64,000 nt of DNA from Burkholderia pseudomultivorans (GTDB lineage Bacteria; Pseudomonadota; Gammaproteobacteria; Burkholderiales; Burkholderiaceae), in assembly GCF_902499075.1 (NCBI RefSeq), contig NZ_CABVPP010000006.1, positions 121,844 to 185,843 on the forward strand. Reading direction: 5' to 3'. The notes under the pieces are model-generated. The model was not told the DNA's origin and ran no database searches. It saw nothing but the letters and a program-made list of their open reading frames with translations. This document shows positions 51,277-58,623 of the stretch, piece by piece (the first letter of the stretch is position 1; every line of letters begins with the position of its first letter). Made by a program: the position numbers and the translations under genes.

Positions 51277-52218
51277 ATGTCCTCCATCGCCCCGCCGCGC
51301 CTGTACGGGATGCCCGAACGCAGCGACCGGCTCGACTTCTATATCCGCGACCAGGCGTCGCGCCAGGCGATCACCGAGCCGCACCGGCACGCGTATTTCC
51401 AGATCCAGTTCAACCTCGGTGGCGACACCGAACAGCGCATCGGCGGCGTCACGCGGCCGTTTCCGCGCGGCGCGCTCGCGTTCGTGCTGCCGTATCGCGA
51501 GCATCTGATTCCGCATCCCGAAGGCGCGCACTTCATCGTGATCAACTTCAGCCAGGCGTTCCTGCGCGCCGATCTCGACGTCGATCCGCTCGATCTCGAG
51601 GACGTGCCCGCGCACCGCTTTCCCGAGCTGACGCCGTTTCGCTTCCAGGAGCATCTCGACTTCATCCTGACCGGCGACGCATTCGACGAAGCGCGCCGCC
51701 TCGCGCTGTGCATGATCGACGCCGACCGCGCGCGCACCTTCGGCTCGACGACGCTGCTGCGCGGCTATCTGCTGCAGCTGATCGGCCTCGTCTGCACGCA
51801 GTACGCGGGTGCGCTCGACAAACTCGCGCAGCGCGGCGCCCAGCGCGCGGGCCGGCGCGACGCACTCGCGCGCGTGCTGCGCCACGTTCGCGCGAACCTG
51901 ACGCGGGAAGACCTGACGCTCGCCGCGACCGCCGAGGCCGCGTTCCTGTCGCCGAACTACCTTGCGCACCTGATCCGCAAGGAGACCGGCAGCACCTTCA
52001 CCGATCTCGTGACCGAGCGCCGGATCGCGCTCGCGCAATCGCTGCTCGCGCATACGAGCCGGCGCATCGCCGATATCGCCCGCTCGGTCGGCTTCCGCGA
52101 CGAAGGGTATTTCGCGCGGCGCTTTCGTGCGCGCGTCGGCGTGTCGCCGAAGGCCTATCGCGACGCGAACGCGGCGCTGCCCGAGGCGGAAGACGCGCCG
52201 GCGGCGGACGACGCGTAG
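51277..52218 (+). CDS. AraC family transcriptional regulator
   Basis: A 313-aa regulator. The N-terminal cupin-like sensor (about 20-150) contains EPHRHAYFQIQFNLGGDTEQRI and FVLPYREHLIPHPEG. The C-terminal double HTH (about 195-295) has SPNYLAHLIRKETGSTFTDLV and IADIARSVGFRDEGYFARRFRARVGVSPKAYR, a textbook AraC signature. The start ATG at 51277 precedes MSSIAPPRLYG. A TACCAT hexamer about 40 bases upstream may be a -10 element. The FAH-family gene 125 bases downstream is a possible target. Confidence 0.88.
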   Translation: MSSIAPPRLYGMPERSDRLDFYIRDQASRQAITEPHRHAYFQIQFNLGGDTEQRIGGVTRPFPRGALAFVLPYREHLIPHPEGAHFIVINFSQAFLRADLDVDPLDLEDVPAHRFPELTPFRFQEHLDFILTGDAFDEARRLALCMIDADRARTFGSTTLLRGYLLQLIGLVCTQYAGALDKLAQRGAQRAGRRDALARVLRHVRANLTREDLTLAATAEAAFLSPNYLAHLIRKETGSTFTDLVTERRIALAQSLLAHTSRRIADIARSVGFRDEGYFARRFRARVGVSPKAYRDANAALPEAEDAPAADDA

Positions 52219-52343
52219 TTTTGTCCCGGTAAAACGCAATTGCGTCGCATCCGGCCGCGCGCGCGTCGGGTATCGTTGCATGCGTGCCGGCCAGCGCGTC
52301 GCGCGCGGCCGCCCGCCGTCCACCTACCGAACGAGGCCCTCCG

Positions 52344-53042
52344 ATGTCCGCATACGTCATCGACGCTCCCGAGCGTCCTTCCGTCGAAGTCGAGCAGTCG
52401 TCCGCGCGCTTTCCGGTGCGCCGCGTGTTCTGCGTGGGCCGCAACTACGCGGACCATGCGCGCGAAATGGGTGCCGATCCCGATCGCGAGCCGCCGTTCT
52501 TCTTCACGAAACCGGCCGACGCGATCGTGGCCGCCAGCGGCACCGTCCCCTATCCGCCGCTGACCGGCGACCTGCATCACGAGATCGAGCTGGTGGTCGC
52601 GATCGGCAAGGACGGCCGCTCGATCGACCCGGCCGATGCGCTGTCCCACGTATGGGGCTACGCGGTCGGCGTCGACCTCACGCGCCGCGATCTGCAGGCC
52701 GACGCGAAAAAGCTGAGCCGGCCGTGGGACTGGGCGAAGGGCTTCGACGCATCGGGCCCCGTGACCGCGCTGCGCCCGGTTTCCGCCATCGGCCATCCGG
52801 CGGCCGGCCGCATCTGGCTCGCGGTCAACGGCGACACGCGCCAGCAAGGCGATCTGGCCGACATGATCTGGGCGATTCCCGACGTGATCGCATACGTGTC
52901 GCGCTCGGTCGAGCTGAAGGCCGGCGACCTGATCTTCACCGGCACGCCAGCCGGCGTCGGCGCGCTGCAGCCGGGCGACCGCGTGACGGGCGGCGTCGAC
53001 GGCGTGGCGACTTTCGAGTTCGTGGTGGGCGCGAAGCCGTAA
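52344..53042 (+). CDS. Fumarylacetoacetate hydrolase-family protein (acylpyruvase-like)
   Basis: A 232-aa single-domain FAH-fold hydrolase of the YcgM/FAHD1 size class. Motifs are RVFCVGRNYADHAREMG, FFFTKPADAIVAASGTVPYP, the metal-binding acidic set in DLHHEIELVVAIGKDG, and FTGTPAGVGALQPGD near the end. It would cleave or decarboxylate a beta-diketo acid such as an acylpyruvate, with Mg2+ or Mn2+. It follows the AraC gene and converges on the MFS pump. Confidence 0.86.
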   Translation: MSAYVIDAPERPSVEVEQSSARFPVRRVFCVGRNYADHAREMGADPDREPPFFFTKPADAIVAASGTVPYPPLTGDLHHEIELVVAIGKDGRSIDPADALSHVWGYAVGVDLTRRDLQADAKKLSRPWDWAKGFDASGPVTALRPVSAIGHPAAGRIWLAVNGDTRQQGDLADMIWAIPDVIAYVSRSVELKAGDLIFTGTPAGVGALQPGDRVTGGVDGVATFEFVVGAKP

Positions 53043-53076
53043 GCGCGGCGGCCGCCACGCATCGACGGCGGCTTCG

Positions 53077-54306
53077 TCAGTCGAGCGCGGCGGCGGCCCG
53101 TTCGCCGTCGCGCGCATCGAGCGCGCGCACATACAGCGCCGCAAGCAACGCGAGCGCCGCCGACAGCAGCATCATGGCGAGCGGCGCATAGCCCGCGTTG
53201 CGCGTCGTCAGCAGCGCGCCCGTCAACGACGACAGCGCTGCACCGCCCGCGATCATCATCGCGCCGGCCAGCCCGGACGCGCTGCCCGCCAGCTCCGGCC
53301 GCACCGACAACGCGCCCGCATGCGCGCCCGGATTGGTCAGTCCGTTGCCGATGCCGACCAGCACGCACGGCCCGAACCACGCGATCGCGTGCGTCGCGCC
53401 GCCGAACATCAGCCCGACGGCGATCAGCGGCCCCGCGCACGCGACCAGCCGCCCGCACAGGATCGTCGCGGTCGGCGGATAGCGGCGCGCGAGACGCGCG
53501 GTCAGGAAGCTGCCGCATACGAAGCCGGTCGTGATCGTCCCCATGTAGAAGCCGAGCTCCGCCGGCGGGATCGCGAAGAGCGTCTGCGCGGCCAGCGGCG
53601 CGCCGGCGAGGAACGCGTAGAAGGAGCCGGTCGAGAACGCCATGCAGAGCGCATAGGCCCAGAAGCGGCGCGCGCGGAACAGCGGCGGATACGCACGAAA
53701 CTGCCGCGCGAGCGTCGACGAGCGGCGCGTATGGGTTTCGGCCAGATCGAACGCGCACCAGCCGAACAATGCGACGCCGATCGCCGCGAGCAGCCAGAAG
53801 CTCGCGCGCCAGCCGGCCGTCTGTTCGAGCAGGCCGCCGAGCGTCGGCCCGATCATCGGCGCGAACGCGGCCGCCATTGCCGCATAGCCGATCCGGCTTG
53901 CTGCGCGGCTGCCGCCGCCCGCATCGCGGATCGTCGCCATCGACACCGGATAGACCGACGTGATCGCCGCCTGCATCAGCCGGCAGGCGAGAAACACGCG
54001 GATATCGGTCGCCAGCGCACAGCCGAGCGAACCGAGCGTAAATACGCCGACGCTCGTCAGCACGATCGGCCGGCGTCCGAACCGGTCCGACAGCGGCCCC
54101 ATTACGAGTTCCAGCGACGCCGCAAGCGCCGCATAGCCGCCGAGCGACAGCCCGACGAGCGCGTAGTCGGCCTGCAGATCGCGCGCGATCGCCGGCAGCG
54201 ACGGCAAAAACAGGCTCAGCGGCAGCACCGACACCGCGCACAGCAGAATCAGCGTCGCCTGTGCCGGTGCGGACGATCGGGAAGCGGTTGGCCGGGTCGG
54301 TTGCAA
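53077..54306 (-). CDS. MFS multidrug transporter, Bcr/CflA-like, with TTG start
   Basis: A 409-aa DHA1 efflux pump with 12 hydrophobic segments. Family marks are LSLFLPSLPAIARDL in segment 1, GPLSDRFGRRPIVLTS as motif A, and APMIGPTLGGLLEQTAGWRASF around segments 5-6. There is no suitable ATG near the N-terminus; TTG at 54306 is chosen because GGAGGA (54319-54314) stands seven bases before it. The gene is preceded by a promoter, a 19-codon leader ORF and a strong terminator ending 45 bases before the start, so expression probably depends on read-through of that terminator. Confidence 0.87.
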   Translation of the reverse strand: MQPTRPTASRSSAPAQATLILLCAVSVLPLSLFLPSLPAIARDLQADYALVGLSLGGYAALAASLELVMGPLSDRFGRRPIVLTSVGVFTLGSLGCALATDIRVFLACRLMQAAITSVYPVSMATIRDAGGGSRAASRIGYAAMAAAFAPMIGPTLGGLLEQTAGWRASFWLLAAIGVALFGWCAFDLAETHTRRSSTLARQFRAYPPLFRARRFWAYALCMAFSTGSFYAFLAGAPLAAQTLFAIPPAELGFYMGTITTGFVCGSFLTARLARRYPPTATILCGRLVACAGPLIAVGLMFGGATHAIAWFGPCVLVGIGNGLTNPGAHAGALSVRPELAGSASGLAGAMMIAGGAALSSLTGALLTTRNAGYAPLAMMLLSAALALLAALYVRALDARDGERAAAALD

Positions 54307-54350
54307 ACGGGTATCCTCCGCGCACGCGCCGGGCGGCGATGCGCCACGCA

Positions 54351-54380
54351 AAAAAAACGCCCCCGAACCAGTCGGGGGCG
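54351..54380 (-). terminator. Attenuator terminator between leader ORF and MFS pump
   Basis: On the minus strand CGCCCCCGA (54380-54372) pairs perfectly with TCGGGGGCG (54366-54358), loop CTGGT, followed by eight consecutive T (from 54357). This is a canonical strong intrinsic terminator. It lies after the leader ORF stop at 54403 and before the pump's ribosome binding site at 54319, in the same direction. It could instead terminate the HtrA-like gene at 54589, but it is over 200 bases from that stop codon with a promoter in between. Confidence 0.85.
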
Positions 54381-54402
54381 CAGGGATTCCGGCGCGGTTC
54401 CG

Positions 54403-54462
54403 CTACCGGACCTTGCGCCTGCGTGCTACTGGACGAGCAATGCGATTCAGATTCGTTTCCAC
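54403..54462 (-). CDS. Putative 19-residue leader peptide for the MFS pump
   Basis: A GTG-start ORF encoding (M)ETNLNRIARPVARRRKVR and ending in TAG. CAGGAG (54477-54472) stands nine bases before the GTG. The second half is dominated by arginine and lysine (RPVARRRKVR). It lies between a sigma-70-type promoter (54527-54498) and a strong terminator (54380-54351), which starts 22 bases after the stop codon. A small hairpin (54409-54389, CCGG and GCGG arms) overlaps the stop codon. This is the layout of ribosome-controlled attenuation; stalling on the basic run or under ribosome-targeting drugs could permit read-through. I know of no named family; this is a reading of the sequence, not a known gene. 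Confidence 0.6.
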   Translation of the reverse strand: METNLNRIARPVARRRKVR

Positions 54463-54497
54463 GCCGGACGACTCCTGAACGACGACGATGTCGGACG

Positions 54498-54527
54498 ATG
54501 GTAGGGGGACGTCGCCAACGCCGTCAA
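54498..54527 (-). promoter_or_regulatory. Sigma-70-type promoter of the attenuator unit
   Basis: TTGACG (54527-54522) and TACCAT (54503-54498) are separated by 18 bases on the minus strand. Transcription would start near 54491, 29 bases before the leader GTG. The resulting terminated RNA would be about 140 nt. Confidence 0.6.
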
Positions 54528-54588
54528 CACCCAAGGGGCAGTTCGCACTATCGACGGGCTTGCGAAGATGCGCTGGCATGGACGACCC

Positions 54589-56160
54589 CTAGCGCGCGCG
54601 CACCGACACGAACTTGCGCGCGTTGGCGCGCTGGATCAGCACCGCGATCACGCTGCCGCCGTTCGCCTCGAGCGCCGGCACGTCGTCCGGCGACTCGAGC
54701 AGCGTATCGTTGAGCTCCAGCACGACGTCGCCGGGCTGAATGCCCGCATTCGCCGCCGGGCCGTGCACCGCGTCCACCATCATGCCGACCGCGAGCCCCG
54801 TCGAACGCCGTTCGTCGTCGCTCAGCGGATGCATCGTCAGGCCGAGGCGGTCGCCCGCGTCCGGGGCGCGCGCGACGACCTTCGTCGCGGCCGCGCCGGC
54901 AGCGCCCGCCGCATCGCGCGGCTTGCCGGCCGCCTCGTCTGCGCCGGTGATCGTCATCATCATCGGTGCACGGTTGCGGATCAGCCGCAGCGGCGCCTTC
55001 TCGCCTGGCGGCAGCGCGGCCGCCAGGTCGTTCAGCTCGGCCGAGCGGCCGATCCGCTTGTCGCCGAACTGCACGATCACGTCGCCGGGCTTGACGCCGG
55101 CCGCCGCGGCCGGCGAGCCGGGATCGACGCCGTTCACGAGCGCGCCTGCCGGCCGCGGCAGGCCGAATGCGGCGGCCAGCCCCACGCCGACGTCCTGCAC
55201 GTCGACACCGATCGCATTGCCCGACGGTGCATGCGATGCCGCCGCCTGGGCTCCGGCCGGTGCTTGCAGTTGCGCGCGCGCCTGGGCCCGCGCCTTCGCC
55301 GCGAGCGCGATCGGAATCGCGAACGTCGTGCTCGCGTAACGTTCGGCGCCCGTATACAGCTGCACCGCGATACCGATCACGTCGCCCGCGCGGTTGAAGA
55401 CGGGGCCGCCCGAGTTGTCCGGATTCACCGCGATGTCGGTCTGGAAGAACGGAAACGCGCTGCCGTCGGGCAACATGCGCGACGTCGCACTGACGATGCC
55501 GGCCGTGACCGTGTTGCCCGAGCCGTCCGGCGCGCCGATCGTCATCACGGGTTCGCCCGCGCGCACCTTCGACGAATCGCCGATCCGCACGAACGGCAGC
55601 TTCTTCCCGTCGACCTGCAGCACCGCGACGTCGCTTTGCGGGTCCACCGACAGCACCGTCGCCTTGAACTCGCGACGGTCCGTGAGCCGGACCGTCACGT
55701 CGGTCGCCTCGTCGACGACATGCGCGGAGGTCAGGATCATGCCGTCCGCGCTGACGATGAAACCCGAGCCGCTGCCCGACACCGCGCGCGGCGACGTATC
55801 GGGCGCCGGCGCCTGCTGCCCCTGCGCGGAGGGCGGTGGCGCGCCGTGCCGGAAAAACGCGGAGAGCGGATCGTCGGGATCGAGGATCGCGAACGACGGC
55901 TCGCCGCCGCCCTGCTGATCCGCTGCGGGGGTGCGAATGGTCACGACCGCCGCGCCGTAGCGTTCGACGATCGCCGGGAAATCGACCGGCATCGCGGCAC
56001 GCGCGACGGCCGGCCGCTCCTTCGCGACGGGCGGCGACGCGGCCGGCGGCGGCGCAACACTCGCCGCGATGGCTGTCGGCTGCGACGCAGCAAAACCGGC
56101 AAGCGCGCCCCCGATCAGCGCGGTGCGAAGCACGGCGCGAGCAAGCGTCTGGCGAACCAC
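54589..56160 (-). CDS. HtrA/DegP-like periplasmic serine protease with two PDZ domains
   Basis: A 523-aa protease. Residues 1-33 look like a signal peptide (LRTALIGGALAGFAASQPTAIAA). The trypsin-like domain has the catalytic histidine in ILTSAHVVDEA, the aspartate in DPQSDVAVLQ, and the serine in NPDNSGGPVFN. The usual GNSGG is DNSGG here, so the residue before the asparagine is changed, although the serine is kept. Two PDZ domains follow (GVKPGDVIVQFGDKRIG, and IQPGDVVLELNDTLLES). The GTG at 56160 is chosen because a GGGAGG box lies six bases upstream. Role in envelope protein quality control is inferred. Confidence 0.86.
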   Translation of the reverse strand: MVRQTLARAVLRTALIGGALAGFAASQPTAIAASVAPPPAASPPVAKERPAVARAAMPVDFPAIVERYGAAVVTIRTPAADQQGGGEPSFAILDPDDPLSAFFRHGAPPPSAQGQQAPAPDTSPRAVSGSGSGFIVSADGMILTSAHVVDEATDVTVRLTDRREFKATVLSVDPQSDVAVLQVDGKKLPFVRIGDSSKVRAGEPVMTIGAPDGSGNTVTAGIVSATSRMLPDGSAFPFFQTDIAVNPDNSGGPVFNRAGDVIGIAVQLYTGAERYASTTFAIPIALAAKARAQARAQLQAPAGAQAAASHAPSGNAIGVDVQDVGVGLAAAFGLPRPAGALVNGVDPGSPAAAAGVKPGDVIVQFGDKRIGRSAELNDLAAALPPGEKAPLRLIRNRAPMMMTITGADEAAGKPRDAAGAAGAAATKVVARAPDAGDRLGLTMHPLSDDERRSTGLAVGMMVDAVHGPAANAGIQPGDVVLELNDTLLESPDDVPALEANGGSVIAVLIQRANARKFVSVRAR

Positions 56161-56479
56161 GGTGCACCTCCCCCGGCAGTCGCGACGCCGACATGCGCGA
56201 GACGCGCAGACGCCCGACAAGCACCGGTACACGCATCCATTTATAGTCCACACGGCCGGCCGGAACTACGAATCGAAACCCGAACGGCGAGCGGCCGGCG
56301 TGCTGCAGAGCCGTGACAGCGCTCGTTCCGGACAAAGTGCGCGGTTCGTCAATCCGCATAAGTCCGATCGTGTCGCGCGGCTGCGTGCGATCCGGTTCGA
56401 CAATCCGGCGTGTCGGTTGGCGTGGTGTAAGGGTACGTTGTTAAGCTGCGCGCTCATGCAATCGCTGGAGGGACAGGCG

Positions 56480-56986
56480 ATGACGAAGATGGTCGTCCGC
56501 CGGGCCGGCGAGCCCGACGTACCGGTCCTGCTGCAAATCCGCAACGATGCGCACGCAAGGAAGGTCGCGCACCGCGACTACGCATGGGGCCACGCAGGCG
56601 ACGGCTTTTCCGAGCGGTGGGTGCGAAACAACGTCGCCGAACAGGACGTGTACGTCGTCGAACGGGAAGGTATGGCGATCGGCACGTTTTCGCTGCGCCT
56701 CGGTCTCGACGATCACTGGGGACCGCAGGCACCGGTTGCCGGTTATGTGCACGGGCTGTGCGTGCGGGAAGGCTTCAACGGATGCGGGCTCGGCGGCTTC
56801 ATGCTGAACTGGTGCGCCGACACGGTGCGCAGCCTGAACCGGCGTTTCGTGCGGCTCGACTGCGCGGTCCGTAACGCGAAGCTGTGCGCGTACTACGAGT
56901 CGCTGGGCTTTGTCCGTGCGGGGCTGTACCCCGAACCGGGGCCTGGCGGGCAGGTGTGGTCGCTGTATGAAAAACCGGTTGGCTGA
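56480..56986 (+). CDS. GNAT family N-acetyltransferase
   Basis: A 168-aa GNAT-fold protein. It starts MTKMVVRRAGEPDVPVLLQIRND, with the acetyl-CoA binding region in VHGLCVREGFNGCGLGGFML (a variant of Q/RxxGxG/A) and the typical end NAKLCAYYESLGFVRAG. Substrate unknown. GGAGGG lies just upstream of the ATG at 56480; an in-frame ATG at 56456 has no such signal. It is followed 45 bases later by a hexapeptide acetyltransferase. Confidence 0.85.
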   Translation: MTKMVVRRAGEPDVPVLLQIRNDAHARKVAHRDYAWGHAGDGFSERWVRNNVAEQDVYVVEREGMAIGTFSLRLGLDDHWGPQAPVAGYVHGLCVREGFNGCGLGGFMLNWCADTVRSLNRRFVRLDCAVRNAKLCAYYESLGFVRAGLYPEPGPGGQVWSLYEKPVG

Positions 56987-57031
56987 CGGCCGTGAACTTG
57001 CCGTTGCCGACATCCGACAGGAAACCCGTGA

Positions 57032-57589
57032 ATGCCGCATGACGATCGCACCCGAATCATTCCAGGACGCACGCCCGAGTCGGCGGCGATGCTGGCCAGC
57101 ATCAAACGGGCGATGGCGATGACCGCCCGCATCAACACGCTGACGTTCGACGATGCGGACGAAGTCCGGACGCTGTTCGCCGAACTGATCGGCAAGCCGG
57201 TCGACGACAGCTTCGTGCTGATTCCGCCGTTCTACACGACCGGCGGCCCGGATATCACGGTTGGCCGCAACGTATTCGTCAACCAGAACTGCACGTTCTA
57301 CGACCTCGGCGGACTCGATATCGCGGACGACGTGATGATCGGCCCGAACGTGAGCCTGATCACGTCGGGCCACCCGCTCGAACCGTCGAAGCGGCGCGCG
57401 TTTGTCGTCGCGAAACCGATCGCGATCGGGCGCAACGTATGGATCGGTGCGGGCGCGACGATCGTCGGCGGCGTGACGGTGGGCGAGAACGCGGTGATCG
57501 GCGCGGGGTCGGTCGTCACGCGGGATGTGCCGCCGAATGTGCTGGTGGGCGGGAATCCGGCGCGGGTGATTCGGGAGGTTGTCGGGTGA
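57032..57589 (+). CDS. Hexapeptide-repeat O-acetyltransferase (LacA/Maa-like)
   Basis: A 185-aa left-handed beta-helix acetyltransferase. It has the Maa/LacA landmarks: an N-terminal helical part (LASIKRAMAMTARINTLTFD), then GRNVFVNQNCTFYDLGG, MIGPNVSLITSGHPLEPSKR with the catalytic histidine, and IGRNVWIGAGATIVGGVTVGENAVIGAGSVV. It would acetylate a sugar or similar hydroxyl group. AGGA lies upstream of the ATG at 57032. The gene ends about 150 bases before the type VI island. Confidence 0.86.
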   Translation: MPHDDRTRIIPGRTPESAAMLASIKRAMAMTARINTLTFDDADEVRTLFAELIGKPVDDSFVLIPPFYTTGGPDITVGRNVFVNQNCTFYDLGGLDIADDVMIGPNVSLITSGHPLEPSKRRAFVVAKPIAIGRNVWIGAGATIVGGVTVGENAVIGAGSVVTRDVPPNVLVGGNPARVIREVVG

Positions 57590-57738
57590 GGGACGGCATC
57601 GGTCCGCATCGCGCAGCTTACCCGAGCTTCGGTAGGAAACGCGGCACCTGCGGCCATCAAGCCTCGATATAGCATGAATCCGCGTGCCGTCCGCAGTGAA
57701 TTCGCATGGCGGCGAAATCGGGAAAATGCATTATCGCG

Positions 57739-58608
57739 TCAGAGGCCCGCCACCGCCTCAGCCGTAATCGCTGCGCCGCCGGCTGCGAGAACGATCTCCG
57801 CCGGGAACGTGGGCATTTTGCCGGTACCCGTCTGACGCAATCCTTCACCATGCGGTATCGGCGGACCATTCTCCTCCATGTAACGCCGGATGTGCTCGTA
57901 TAGCCGCCACAACATCGCGTCCTCCCACCAGCCGGTGTAGCCGATATTAACGATCTCCGCACACGAGTGCGGATTATCGGCCTCACCCCATAACAGCGAC
58001 AGGAAATAGGACTCGCGGGCCGCAGCACCCGTAAATTGCGTCCATTTGTACGATCGGACTTTCACGTCGTCCCATTTGCGCGTGCGCACGGCTCCGGCCC
58101 CACCTTTCTCCCAGAATCGCCAGAACGACGGCGTCACATAAGGAATGAAGCTGACGGTGCGATCGTTCCTGTTGAAAAGAACGGGAAGATCCCGGGGGGA
58201 AAAGAGCGCGGCCCGAAGGCAGAACACCGCAAATAAAAGGAACAGCACGGAGGCAAAGGATATGAAGACGCCAAGGACAGGGACTTCCTGTAAGGTCAGC
58301 GCGGCGACGAAGCCAACACCCGCCGTACAAAATAGCCCCACTAGCGTACCCAGCACTAAAAACACCGTTTTCCCCCCAGCGCCCATCGGCGTACCAACCT
58401 CGATCGCATTCGGGTAGATGTTCAAAAGGGAATCGCAGGTGCTGGCCATCTCATGGACGGGGCGCCGCTTGTCATCACTGGCCACGCGCCATGGCGGCGT
58501 GACGCCCTGGCGGGTTCTCGCCAGTTTCCCGGGGAACTTGTTGAAATACGGATCTGCCTGATTCCATTCCGGCAACAGAACCCGGTAGTCGTTCTTCTCG
58601 TTTTTCAT
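57739..58608 (-). CDS. DUF6708 membrane protein, putative immunity protein for the adjacent effector
   Basis: A 289-aa protein with two adjacent membrane segments (about residues 81-106, VFLVLGTLVGLFCTAGVGFVAA, and 111-133, VLGVFISFASVLFLLFAVFC), the rest cytosolic, including VLFNRNDRTVSFIPYVTPSFWRFWEK, and a C-terminal alanine-rich segment. DUF6708 genes are found directly after BTH_I2691-type effectors. An inner-membrane protein here would suit protection against a pore-forming toxin, as TsiV2 does for VasX. The immunity role is inferred from position and topology. It starts 15 bases after the effector stop. Confidence 0.65.
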   Translation of the reverse strand: MKNEKNDYRVLLPEWNQADPYFNKFPGKLARTRQGVTPPWRVASDDKRRPVHEMASTCDSLLNIYPNAIEVGTPMGAGGKTVFLVLGTLVGLFCTAGVGFVAALTLQEVPVLGVFISFASVLFLLFAVFCLRAALFSPRDLPVLFNRNDRTVSFIPYVTPSFWRFWEKGGAGAVRTRKWDDVKVRSYKWTQFTGAAARESYFLSLLWGEADNPHSCAEIVNIGYTGWWEDAMLWRLYEHIRRYMEENGPPIPHGEGLRQTGTGKMPTFPAEIVLAAGGAAITAEAVAGL

Positions 58609-58623
58609 CTTGAAGCACTTCTC

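Noticed and set aside
54361-54588. The interval 54361-54588 as a trans-acting small RNA.
   Set aside because: The ORF with its own ribosome binding site, and the pump gene starting right after the terminator in the same direction, make a cis-acting leader the simpler reading; a trans role is not excluded.
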